64,000 nucleotides of DNA, taken from contig CAYNFR010000014.1 in assembly GCA_964396595.1 (NCBI GenBank), positions 1 through 64,000 on the forward strand. Reading direction: 5' to 3'. Positions 27,079 to 35,412 of this stretch are shown piece by piece (position 1 is the first letter of the stretch; every line of letters starts with the position of its first letter). The translations under genes and the position numbers were made by a program. A model generated the notes under the pieces. It searched no databases and was not told the origin of the DNA. It saw only the letters and a list, made by a program, of their open reading frames with translations. This DNA comes from CAYNFR01 sp964396595 (GTDB taxonomy: Bacteria; Bacteroidota; Bacteroidia; Chitinophagales; Saprospiraceae).

Positions 27079-29475
27079 TTATTGCTTTATGATCTTTTGT
27101 ACTAGGGAGCTTGTTTCTAGGTTTACTTTTAGTAAATACACCCCGTTCATTATTCTGTCTGTATTTTCTATAGAAAATCGGTTATAGTTTTCATTTAACT
27201 GTATGACACCTCTCTGAACTGTTCTGCCTGACATATCGAGGATTTCATAAGATCCTTGTTGGCTTTTGGCACACCATAGTTCGATATTAATGCGGTCATT
27301 AAAAGGATTTGGGCTTGCAATAAGACTTCCTTCAAGTATTGTTTTTTGCTCTGAGAAATGAATATTGACAAGCTTAGGCTCATTTTCTTCTCCGTTTACA
27401 ACTCCTTGAATGACGGATAGGTCAATAGATTTGTGGCTTGTAATTTCTATTACCCCGTTTTCTGCCTCAGGTATCAATAATTCAACTGTTCTCTTTATCG
27501 ACGAATAGAACCATTCTTGGGATACTCCATTGATCTTGATATCATCAATGTGATGTGGTGATGATACCGGTAATGACAAGCCATAAACGCCTACACCTCG
27601 AGGTACTTCGAGTCTGTAGGAGATCAAGGCATTATCTTGATTTGATGTGAAGGATGATTTTATGACACTTCTAGCTGTAGAAACCGGCTCTTGCGTCCAT
27701 GAATAATCTATATCACCTGTTTTGAGGGCTATAATGTTATACCGATGTTTGAAATGTCTCACTGATATCGGTGTGAGCATCTGAGCAGCAGAGGTGAATC
27801 CGGCTCTAAATCGCGTCTCGTCTGCAAATTTAAATGGTCGGAAATTTACTTCGCGTCCTTTGAAATCATATAACATAGTGACAAGATCAAAGTAATCTTG
27901 AATATCTATTTTTCCATCTTCATTTACATCTGCTGCGGCATATTCTAGGACATTCTTTAATTTTTCTACGCCATGGATATGTCTAAGTAGTTTAATAAGG
28001 TCTTTTTCATCAATACCATTTGCTTTAGTGTCCGGAATATTGAGATCGATCACGGCATTGCTGACATGACGAGGTACGCCGGCGATATTAAACAATCCTC
28101 GATTATTGCTTTCAGAAGCACCGATGACCTGATTGTTCTGAACGACTGAGACTGTGGCATTGCTGATAGTTCTTCCGAATCTATCCGTAACGGCACCGCC
28201 CACAGTAAACCCACCATTGTTACATCCGAAGTTGTCGGACACAAAGAATTGTACATAACAGGTCGTCTGATTACCGAACTTATCCCATGCATACAAGGTC
28301 ATACCTTGAATTCCAAGACCTGTTTCGCAATTAAAGTGTTTACCTGTCTCCACCTTATCCGGAGCGAACGATACGGTGATATCTCCTTTTAGACAAGGAC
28401 CGTCGATTTTTCGTACGAAATCGCTTGCCCAAATAGTTACACCGTGCGGATCACTCATAGAAGAAGATATGTTTTGAATACAAGTCAATTGTGGAGGTGT
28501 CTTATCCCTGATCTTGAGTTTTTGCCGGCAATGAGATTTATTTTTACATCCATCTGTTATAGTCCAATGAATTTCATAATCCCCAGTCTGAAGTACAGGT
28601 GTCTCGAAATGGAATTCGACAGAATTGGGTGTGTAGAACCACTTTTTCTGTTTTAAATTATTCCATTGATCAAATATTTCAGCAGTAATCTCGACTTTCT
28701 CTCCAGGGCAAAGACCAGTATCTTCAGCTGTATTCTTAATAATTACCTTGCCTTCGCATTTGCCTGTCAGATCGATTTCCAAATCCGCACAAGACCAAAG
28801 CTTTGGCGGGTCGTGTTCTTGCACCTTAAGAACTTGCGTGAAGGTGTAATATCCATCTTCTCTATATCCATATGGGCCGCTGTCAAATGAAAAGTAAGCG
28901 GTATGACCGGGAATATCTTTAACAAGGACATATTTGTCATTGGTATTGTGTGCTCCTGTATTCGGTTTGTACTTGCACCAGTCAATGATCACCCAGTGAC
29001 GCAAAGTCTTAGAGCAACCGGGACCATCTACAAACACCACCTGATCTGTAAAAGTAGAAGCTATAAGACTACAGTTACTATGCTCCCAGTGAGGCTTGGT
29101 CTTAGATTCTTCAATACATTCGAATACTGCCTCCATTGGAATTCCTTCTTTTAGAAAATGAGGATCAGGGCATTCAGGGCTTTTTCTAAAGGCTAGAAGG
29201 GAAGATCTCTGCTTTTGGCTTTTATGATCTTTGTACAATACTTCGAGCTTGAAGTTTCCGCCATCAATAAAATCCTTATAAATCTCCCCCGTGTGGTGTA
29301 GTGGCCATTTTATGCTTAAGGGATTAAATCGACCTTTCTTATTATACCATTCCCACTCCGTACAATAGAGACTTGTACACTCTTTATCATCGTACGAGGC
29401 TGATAATGCAGTGGTTACAGATAAGAAATAAAAAACACATAAAATCTTACAAGCTAGGGTAAACCTTAGATTCAT
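27079..29475 (-). CDS. T9SS type A substrate with HYR-like, CarboxypepD-like and dockerin-like modules
   Basis: A 798-residue secreted protein. A signal peptide (about residues 1-25, LACKILCVFYFLSVTTALSA) is followed by Cys-rich HYR/Ig-like modules (about 30-420) with DKTPPQLTC and similar turns. A carboxypeptidase-regulatory-like domain (about 425-490: GFTVGGAVTDRFGRTISNATV) comes next. A dockerin-like pair follows (GIDEKDLIKLLRHI near 500 and AADVNEDGKIDIQDY near 515-530), then a beta-rich region. The last 80 residues are a classical T9SS type A sorting domain: SPNPFNDRINIEL, then YEILDMSGRTVQRG, then NGVYLLKV and a basic end. The protein is expected to be exported by the type IX system and anchored or released at the surface. 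Its function is unknown. A candidate promoter lies at 29500-29527. Confidence 0.9.
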   Translation of the reverse strand: MNLRFTLACKILCVFYFLSVTTALSASYDDKECTSLYCTEWEWYNKKGRFNPLSIKWPLHHTGEIYKDFIDGGNFKLEVLYKDHKSQKQRSSLLAFRKSPECPDPHFLKEGIPMEAVFECIEESKTKPHWEHSNCSLIASTFTDQVVFVDGPGCSKTLRHWVIIDWCKYKPNTGAHNTNDKYVLVKDIPGHTAYFSFDSGPYGYREDGYYTFTQVLKVQEHDPPKLWSCADLEIDLTGKCEGKVIIKNTAEDTGLCPGEKVEITAEIFDQWNNLKQKKWFYTPNSVEFHFETPVLQTGDYEIHWTITDGCKNKSHCRQKLKIRDKTPPQLTCIQNISSSMSDPHGVTIWASDFVRKIDGPCLKGDITVSFAPDKVETGKHFNCETGLGIQGMTLYAWDKFGNQTTCYVQFFVSDNFGCNNGGFTVGGAVTDRFGRTISNATVSVVQNNQVIGASESNNRGLFNIAGVPRHVSNAVIDLNIPDTKANGIDEKDLIKLLRHIHGVEKLKNVLEYAAADVNEDGKIDIQDYFDLVTMLYDFKGREVNFRPFKFADETRFRAGFTSAAQMLTPISVRHFKHRYNIIALKTGDIDYSWTQEPVSTARSVIKSSFTSNQDNALISYRLEVPRGVGVYGLSLPVSSPHHIDDIKINGVSQEWFYSSIKRTVELLIPEAENGVIEITSHKSIDLSVIQGVVNGEENEPKLVNIHFSEQKTILEGSLIASPNPFNDRINIELWCAKSQQGSYEILDMSGRTVQRGVIQLNENYNRFSIENTDRIMNGVYLLKVNLETSSLVQKIIKQ

Positions 29476-29499
29476 AACTACTTGATTTTCAGTTCGGCA

Positions 29500-29527
29500 T
29501 GAAGGTACAACAAGGTGTTTTAATCAA
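29500..29527 (-). promoter_or_regulatory. Candidate Bacteroidota promoter of the T9SS substrate gene
   Basis: On the minus strand, TTG (29525-29527), a 17-base spacer and TACCTTCA (29500-29507), close to the TTTG/TAnnTTTG consensus with two mismatches in the -7 box. It sits about 25 bases before the start codon. Confidence 0.35.
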
Positions 29528-29749
29528 GGTATATTGGGATAGATTTTCTTGATAAAGTCTCGCATTTTACATATTTTAGGGTATATTGAAGGGTAGAGTC
29601 TTCAGGTCGATTCTGACTGAAAATTTGCGAAAAGAGATAATGAATTTTGTGCTTAATGTTTAGCTTCGTTGATCGAAGAGTTATTAAAAGATGCAAGTGA
29701 TGGATATTCACATGGGTGAGGGTTGATCATCAGTTGAGCTAAAGTTCTT

Positions 29750-32527
29750 ATGCTTAGATTAGTTATTTTGGTTGTTTGGGTTTTTTGTCCTTTGTTGGTA
29801 TTTGCGCAGCAAATGGTTGATGAAGGTATAGAATTAACTGTCGAGCGAACACGCATCAAGGCTCCTCGACCCAGTCTCAACTACCAATATTATCTTGACA
29901 AAGCCCCTTTCAATGCACTTGATGAGGTTCAAAAATCTATCGATTCCTTGAATTGGCTTGATTGTGACAGTGAGTGCCCTAATGTCAAGATTAATGAACG
30001 GCTATGGGTAAAGATTACTTTGGAAATGGGTAAAAATTCAGAAATGGCATTTTCAGGGTATTTATACTTCGGAAGACATGACAGAGTTTTTATCCACGAG
30101 ATATATGATGGTCAGCTAGAAGAACCTATTAAAATGGGTGGTCTTTATAAAACTCGCGCCAAGGGTATTTCCCCCTCCTCGTACTACTATCCTTATTCCA
30201 TTGACCCCGGGGAGACAAGAGTGCTATTAGTTCAACTTTCATCTGCATTACACAATGTGGATAATGACCCTATAGAACCCACTATCCTGCGCCATGAAGA
30301 GTTTGATACACATAGACTCATCACAAGTACTCATTGGGCGAAGCCCTACATCACTTTAGGCATTTTATCTATTATTGCCTTTAGTGCTTTACTGTTTTTA
30401 TTACTGTACTTCATATTTAAGCAACTTAATCTGCTTGCCTTTTTCTTCCTCAATACTGCCATTGTCCTACATAATATAAGACTACTGGAATATTACCTGG
30501 ATAAGGCCATCATTTGGGGACATATGAATGAACTCACCCAAAGGATAGAGTTGCCACTGAGATTAATGATAGCGCTCGGATTTTATCTATTCACAGTGAC
30601 ATATTTTGATTTTGGTAAGTATCGAAAGACTATTTATTCTGTCATTGCTTTTAGCTTATTGCTAGGTTTTATAAATGCTTTTTTACATTTCATTAGTATT
30701 GGCAACAGCCTACATTTTGATTTGCTGCATTATATATTTTATTATCTGGATTTTACTGCTGTTTTATTCTCGGGTGTTTTGGTGTTTTCCATTTTATGGC
30801 GATTAAAAAGGCCTTACTCGCGAATCTTCATAGGTGGGGCTGTAGGGTTCTTATCCTTGAGTTATGTCGGAATGTTTTTGACATCTCAATATGTGACGCT
30901 TTATCAGTCTTTTTTTTCAGGAGACTTAATAGTATTATCAGCGGTATTTGTCTTTTTAGCTCTGATGACTTATATGGTTTATAAACGATTATATGATCAT
31001 AGTATGGCACTTGTTGTTAAAGCACTAAAAGTGGAGAATCTTGAAGAGATTCAAAGGGTCAAATCTCAATTTTTTGCCAATGTAACGCATGACTTACGCA
31101 CACCGATCACAGTGCTACAGAGCTATTTGAGAAAATTGGATATGAGTAAGCAAGATCGAGATGTTGTCATTAGAAATGTAAACAAACTGAATTCGCTGGT
31201 AGATGAGATGCTTGATTTATCGAGTCTTCAAGCAGGAATGATTCCTATAGACTATTCCGATTTTGATCTAGTTAAATTAGTTGATGGAATCGCCCTAGGA
31301 CTTCGCCCTCTTGCTACCCAGAAGAATATTGAGCTGTTCGTATTTAGTCAGAACGAACAGATGTTTATTGAGAGTGATAAGTCCAAGATCGATCAAATGA
31401 TTACAAACTTGGTCTCTAATGCTATCGAATATACACCGATCGGAGGCCGTATCATTGTCGTATTAAGTATAGAAAATGCATGGGTGAAGTTCGAAGTCAG
31501 AGATAACGGCATACCTATACCTGAGCAGTTTCATGAATCTATATTTGGTCGGTATGAGCGTGTGGACGAGCAATCACCGCGACATTCGGGCTTGGGCTTG
31601 TCTATAGTCAGGGAGCTCACTCAGCGATTGGATGGATTAGTGGAACTACGGACTAATTCAAAAGGTAACATCTTCAAAATTTCACTTCCTTATCGACAGG
31701 TGACTTCAGTGCATCATAGTATTACAGAAGTTCCTTCCACTTATCTGCCATCTGCTAGTGATATTAAAGAATTTCGAATATTGATAGTTGAAGACAATGT
31801 GGATCTTCTAAAGTATTATTCATCCATTCTCTCTTTATATTACGAGGTTTACACCGCAACGGACGGGAAGAAAGGTATTGAATTAGCGCAGGAGCAGATT
31901 CCCGATATAGTTATTACAGATGTCATGATGCCAGAGATAGGCGGTTATGAATTGACAAAGCTTCTCAGAAAAAACAAGCATACAGCCCACATCCCGGTGA
32001 TCATCATTACTGCCAAAAAGGAAGTAAGTGAGCGTATTGATTCATGGCAAGCAGGCGCAGATTTTTTCTTGTCCAAGCCGTTTGAAGATGAGGAATTGCT
32101 CAGTATGATCGATAATGCATTACGAAACCTTCAAAAAAGACAAAACATTATTCGTAATCAGATAGGTATGCCCCAAGGTAATGTCATGACCAATGATCCA
32201 TTTATCGACGAACTCCATGACTTCATAGAAAATAATATAGATGTTTCTGAAATAGATATGGATCAAATGGCCAAATCTGTCGGACTTAGTCGATCGCAAA
32301 TGTATCGTAAGATAAAACAGCTCTCTGGTTTAAATCCTACAGAACTTATATTGCATGTACGACTCGAAAGGGCATGGCATCTCTTAAAAGATGGGAATCA
32401 TAGGGTAAGTGAAGTTGCTTACATGTGCGGATTTAAAGATCCTTCTTATTTCTCGCGAGTCTTCAAAAAAACGTATCAATATACACCCACCGAACACCTC
32501 GAAGGTGGGGTAAAAGAGCAGGGATAG
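29750..32527 (+). CDS. Hybrid two-component regulator: 7TM-DISM sensor, histidine kinase, receiver, AraC HTH
   Basis: A 925-residue one-protein signalling system in the inner membrane. In order: signal peptide (to about residue 22, ending FAQ); a periplasmic DISM-type 7TMR extracellular domain (about 25-190); seven hydrophobic segments (about 195-420); a HisKA dimerisation domain with the phospho-accepting His447 in THDLRTPITVLQ; a HATPase with an ESDKSKIDQMITNLVSNA N-box and SGLGLSIVREL; a receiver domain with Asp724 in ITDVMMPEIGG; and an AraC-type helix-turn-helix (about 815-915, VGLSRSQMYRKIKQLSGLNP and VAYMCGFKDPSYFSRVFKK). It resembles the HTCS regulators of Bacteroides in its output half, but its sensor is DISM rather than a beta-propeller. 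The ligand and target genes are unknown. Both neighbours read away from or towards it, so it is a single gene. Confidence 0.95.
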   Translation: MLRLVILVVWVFCPLLVFAQQMVDEGIELTVERTRIKAPRPSLNYQYYLDKAPFNALDEVQKSIDSLNWLDCDSECPNVKINERLWVKITLEMGKNSEMAFSGYLYFGRHDRVFIHEIYDGQLEEPIKMGGLYKTRAKGISPSSYYYPYSIDPGETRVLLVQLSSALHNVDNDPIEPTILRHEEFDTHRLITSTHWAKPYITLGILSIIAFSALLFLLLYFIFKQLNLLAFFFLNTAIVLHNIRLLEYYLDKAIIWGHMNELTQRIELPLRLMIALGFYLFTVTYFDFGKYRKTIYSVIAFSLLLGFINAFLHFISIGNSLHFDLLHYIFYYLDFTAVLFSGVLVFSILWRLKRPYSRIFIGGAVGFLSLSYVGMFLTSQYVTLYQSFFSGDLIVLSAVFVFLALMTYMVYKRLYDHSMALVVKALKVENLEEIQRVKSQFFANVTHDLRTPITVLQSYLRKLDMSKQDRDVVIRNVNKLNSLVDEMLDLSSLQAGMIPIDYSDFDLVKLVDGIALGLRPLATQKNIELFVFSQNEQMFIESDKSKIDQMITNLVSNAIEYTPIGGRIIVVLSIENAWVKFEVRDNGIPIPEQFHESIFGRYERVDEQSPRHSGLGLSIVRELTQRLDGLVELRTNSKGNIFKISLPYRQVTSVHHSITEVPSTYLPSASDIKEFRILIVEDNVDLLKYYSSILSLYYEVYTATDGKKGIELAQEQIPDIVITDVMMPEIGGYELTKLLRKNKHTAHIPVIIITAKKEVSERIDSWQAGADFFLSKPFEDEELLSMIDNALRNLQKRQNIIRNQIGMPQGNVMTNDPFIDELHDFIENNIDVSEIDMDQMAKSVGLSRSQMYRKIKQLSGLNPTELILHVRLERAWHLLKDGNHRVSEVAYMCGFKDPSYFSRVFKKTYQYTPTEHLEGGVKEQG

Positions 32528-32560
32528 ATTGAACAAATTTATTGACAGTCCTCTCGAGAA

Positions 32561-33709
32561 TTACTTCAGCTTGAATACATTTTCTTGCGCAAAGGCCTGC
32601 GCAAAGGAAATAGTAGGAAGGGTCGAAAAGATCCTGACCTCCTCAAGCAGACTGGTTTTATTGTCTAAAAACTTCAATACTTGGTCAACATGATTATGCT
32701 TAAACATAAGACTAAACACCTTGTCCAAGGGTTGTCTATTCTTGATCGCAACATTGAGCAGTGTCTTATCATAGTTGAGAAATCTGTCTTCTTTATTAAG
32801 CGGATTAAAATGGTTGGTTCTTATTTGACTAACTAGCGCTTCAGCTTCTTCTTGGATGCGGACGAATGCATAACCAGAGGAAGCTTTTACAGTCATGGCA
32901 TTAGTCCCGATAGGGATTATATTCTTATGCCATTCGGCAAATTTTGCAGTAGTCATCGGAATTTTTCCATACTCAGATTCGACCACCTTATATTTATCAA
33001 TTTCAAGTACTTCCGCTATGTAAGACGCCATAATTTGGTCATAAAATTCTTCACCAGGCAATGTTTTCCCAAAAACAGTAGCTTCAATGAAGGCTTGCTT
33101 CTCCGTGAAGGGTAAAACATAAACGAAGCGGGTTTCTCCTTCTTGAGGGATTCTGAAATCCATAAGATAAGCTGTGTCGGCATCAAAGCGGTTTGTTTCC
33201 GTTTCTACAAGCCACCCTTTGAAATGCTGCCAGACGAATAGATCCGATTCTACGGGATATTTCCGTACAATAGAGTCGAACACCCTTCCTGCTCTATATT
33301 TTTGCTCTGATGTGCTGACGCTGACCTGATCATCCTCTATTTGAACACTTGTTATCCTTTCGTACCGAATTTCGATGTGAGGACTTCGGTTGATTTTGTC
33401 TAATGTTAAGTTATAAAAATCTATTCCGCGGATAGTACAGTAGATATATTTCTCCATGCGTAGCTTGCTCTCGAAATGTCTACTGCCAAAGAATATTGAC
33501 TCCCAGCGTTTGTGATGAATAGCGGGGAAATAAAGTTTGGATTTTAATTGCCAAGAGCTCCAGGTTCTATCATTGAGCACCTTTGGGGAGCTTTCTAATA
33601 TCAGAATCCGTAAGTGTCTAAAGGAAGGGTCGCACAATCTATATGCTAGACTTAATCCGGCGCATCCGGCTCCGCATATGATATAATCATAAATATTTTC
33701 CTCCCCCAT
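32561..33709 (-). CDS. crtY: Lycopene beta-cyclase family protein
   Basis: A 382-residue FAD/NAD-dependent carotenoid enzyme that would close the ends of lycopene to beta-ionone rings. The Rossmann motif YDYIICGAGCAGLSLAYRL is at the N terminus. The family's NDRTWSSWQ follows about residue 47, and a SGYAFVRIQEE segment is near residue 280; both are conserved in CrtY-type cyclases. Length is typical. A prenyl diphosphate synthase that could feed carotenoid precursors is 6.6 kb away, but no phytoene synthase or desaturase is in the window. It is convergent with the sensor kinase and divergent from folC (70-bp spacer). Confidence 0.88.
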   Translation of the reverse strand: MGEENIYDYIICGAGCAGLSLAYRLCDPSFRHLRILILESSPKVLNDRTWSSWQLKSKLYFPAIHHKRWESIFFGSRHFESKLRMEKYIYCTIRGIDFYNLTLDKINRSPHIEIRYERITSVQIEDDQVSVSTSEQKYRAGRVFDSIVRKYPVESDLFVWQHFKGWLVETETNRFDADTAYLMDFRIPQEGETRFVYVLPFTEKQAFIEATVFGKTLPGEEFYDQIMASYIAEVLEIDKYKVVESEYGKIPMTTAKFAEWHKNIIPIGTNAMTVKASSGYAFVRIQEEAEALVSQIRTNHFNPLNKEDRFLNYDKTLLNVAIKNRQPLDKVFSLMFKHNHVDQVLKFLDNKTSLLEEVRIFSTLPTISFAQAFAQENVFKLK

Positions 33710-33779
33710 ACTGCCCTTATCTTTTTTTGCTCAAAGTAAGCTAATATTTGATCTTCGCAGGATCATTCGGCAATTACAT

Positions 33780-35057
33780 ATGACATATCAAGAGACATTA
33801 GATTTTCTTTATTCTCAACTGCCTATGTATCAAAAAGTTGGTGTGTCGGCCATTAATTTAGGGCTTGATCGTACATTAGCACTCTCGGCAGCTTTAAATA
33901 GACCACATAGGCATTTAAAAACAATACATGTGGCAGGCACTAACGGGAAAGGGACAAGTTCTCATCTCATCGCTGCTATACTTCAAGCTCAGGGTTATCG
34001 AGTAGGCTTATACACTTCTCCCCATTACAAGGATTTTCGCGAGCGCATAAAGGTCAATGGAGAGTATATCGCAGAAGAAGAAGTAAGATCATTTGTGGAG
34101 CGGATTCAGCCGTTGTTAAGTGATATCAAGCCATCTTTTTTTGAGATGACAGTGGTAATGGCTTTTGACCATTTTGTCAGACATTCAGTTGATTTTGCGG
34201 TTATAGAAACAGGTCTGGGAGGACGTTTAGACAGTACTAATATTATCGATCCTTTAGTGTCGGTAATCACCCACATCAGTCTTGATCATCAGAGAATACT
34301 TGGTGATAACGAGTATCTCATAGCCCATGAGAAAGCAGGTATCATAAAGAAGGAAACTCCGGTTGTCATAGGTCGTTATCAAGTTAGTTGTGATAGTGTT
34401 TTCTTTGAAAAATCGAGCTTAAGCCGATCTGCCTTGAGTTTTGCTTCACTAAAGTGGCACACACGTAAATCATCCCTTAACGATATTCAATTAAAGCGAA
34501 AAAATGATACGCTTGACATATGTGTATCAAAGAATGATTTGTACCCCTTTTTTCTAGAAAATGTCATCACGGCTCTTGAGACAGTGTTTACGCTTCAGTT
34601 GTACGGTAATATAATATTGAACAAGGATCGAATAGAATGGGCTATCGCCAATTTTCGTAGCTTGACGAGTTATATTGGCAGATGGCAGTTGCTATCAGCT
34701 AATCCTTTGATAGTGGCAGATAGTGCGCACAACGCGGACGCTATCGCCAAGGTGCTCGAATATATTGAGAGCTTGTCTTTCGAACGGCTGCATTTTATTC
34801 TAGGGTTTGTGAAGGATAAGGATGTCTTATCATTATTACGACTTTTTCCACCGAGGGCTAATTATTACTTTACGCAGCCGAGTCTCGAGCGTAAACTTGA
34901 GTTGTCTGATTTAAAGGAATTAGCCACATCAATAGGTTTGATAGGCAATTATTATGACACGGTAACAGATGCTATAAGGTCTGCGAAGGAATCAGCTACA
35001 GATAAGGATATAATATTTATAGGGGGCAGCAGCTTCGTAGTTGCTGAGGCTATCTAA
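33780..35057 (+). CDS. folC: Bifunctional folylpolyglutamate/dihydrofolate synthase
   Basis: A 425-residue Mur-ligase-type enzyme. It adds glutamate to folates, and most bacterial versions also make dihydrofolate from dihydropteroate. The ATP loop VAGTNGKGTSSHLIAAIL lies at about residues 51-68, followed by GLYTSPHYKDFRERI. The VIETGLGGRLDSTNI segment carries the metal-site residues, and ITHISLDHQRILGD follows. Near the C-terminal part VADSAHNADA is the family's second signature. Whether both activities are present cannot be told here. The tRNA-Glu gene lies just downstream on the other strand. Confidence 0.96.
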   Translation: MTYQETLDFLYSQLPMYQKVGVSAINLGLDRTLALSAALNRPHRHLKTIHVAGTNGKGTSSHLIAAILQAQGYRVGLYTSPHYKDFRERIKVNGEYIAEEEVRSFVERIQPLLSDIKPSFFEMTVVMAFDHFVRHSVDFAVIETGLGGRLDSTNIIDPLVSVITHISLDHQRILGDNEYLIAHEKAGIIKKETPVVIGRYQVSCDSVFFEKSSLSRSALSFASLKWHTRKSSLNDIQLKRKNDTLDICVSKNDLYPFFLENVITALETVFTLQLYGNIILNKDRIEWAIANFRSLTSYIGRWQLLSANPLIVADSAHNADAIAKVLEYIESLSFERLHFILGFVKDKDVLSLLRLFPPRANYYFTQPSLERKLELSDLKELATSIGLIGNYYDTVTDAIRSAKESATDKDIIFIGGSSFVVAEAI

Positions 35058-35079
35058 AAGAGGAAAATTAGTGGAAAAG

Positions 35080-35151
35080 CAGCCCGTAGGGGAATCGAAC
35101 CCCTGCTACCAGGATGAAAACCTGGCGTCCTAACCGCTAGACGAACGGGCC
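35080..35151 (-). tRNA. tRNA-Glu (anticodon TTC)
   Basis: A complete cloverleaf on the minus strand, 72 bases with discriminator. The acceptor stem GGCCCGT pairs with ACGGGCT, with a G1-T72 wobble. The D arm GTCTAGCGGTTAGGAC is Glu-like, the anticodon stem is CCAGG/CCTGG with loop TTTTCAT, so the anticodon is TTC. The T arm is AGGGGTTCGATTCCCCT. CCA is not encoded. Confidence 0.97.
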
Positions 35152-35168
35152 ATATTTCAAAGAGGCTG

Positions 35169-35201
35169 CAAATATATTTTATAATTTTTTACTTCTCCAA
35201 A
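35169..35201 (-). promoter_or_regulatory. Promoter of tRNA-Glu (TTTG-N21-TATATTTG)
   Basis: On the minus strand, TTTG (35198-35201), a 21-base spacer and a perfect TAnnTTTG box TATATTTG (35169-35176). The expected transcription start is 7-10 bases before the tRNA 5' end at 35151. Confidence 0.65.
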
Positions 35202-35355
35202 TAAAAAACACAAAAACGAACAAGTATTTTATCACCTTACTGTTCGATTTTAGAATAATCGACCTAGATGTCAATGGGTTGTGTTCTGACGCTTGATGGA
35301 GCCTTGCTTTGTTATTCGTGGAGCATAAAAATAGCCAACCGAAGTATTCATTTCG

Positions 35356-35383
35356 TTGACTTTAATCAATGTGTATATATTTG
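35356..35383 (+). promoter_or_regulatory. Promoter of the serine protease gene (TTG-N17-TATATTTG)
   Basis: TTG (35356-35358), a 17-base spacer and a perfect TAnnTTTG box TATATTTG (35376-35383). It supports the ATG at 35413 as start, because a TTG start at 35356 would lie inside the promoter. Confidence 0.55.
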
Positions 35384-35412
35384 CACCCATTCCGAGATTT
35401 GATATTGTACGA

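Noticed and set aside
29520..29711. 63-codon minus-strand frame upstream of the T9SS substrate gene
   Set aside because: Its composition is not protein-like and it overlaps the region that must hold promoters of both flanking genes.
35356..35412. TTG start at 35356 for the serine protease
   Set aside because: It would lie inside the promoter and place residues before a perfect signal peptide that begins at the ATG at 35413.
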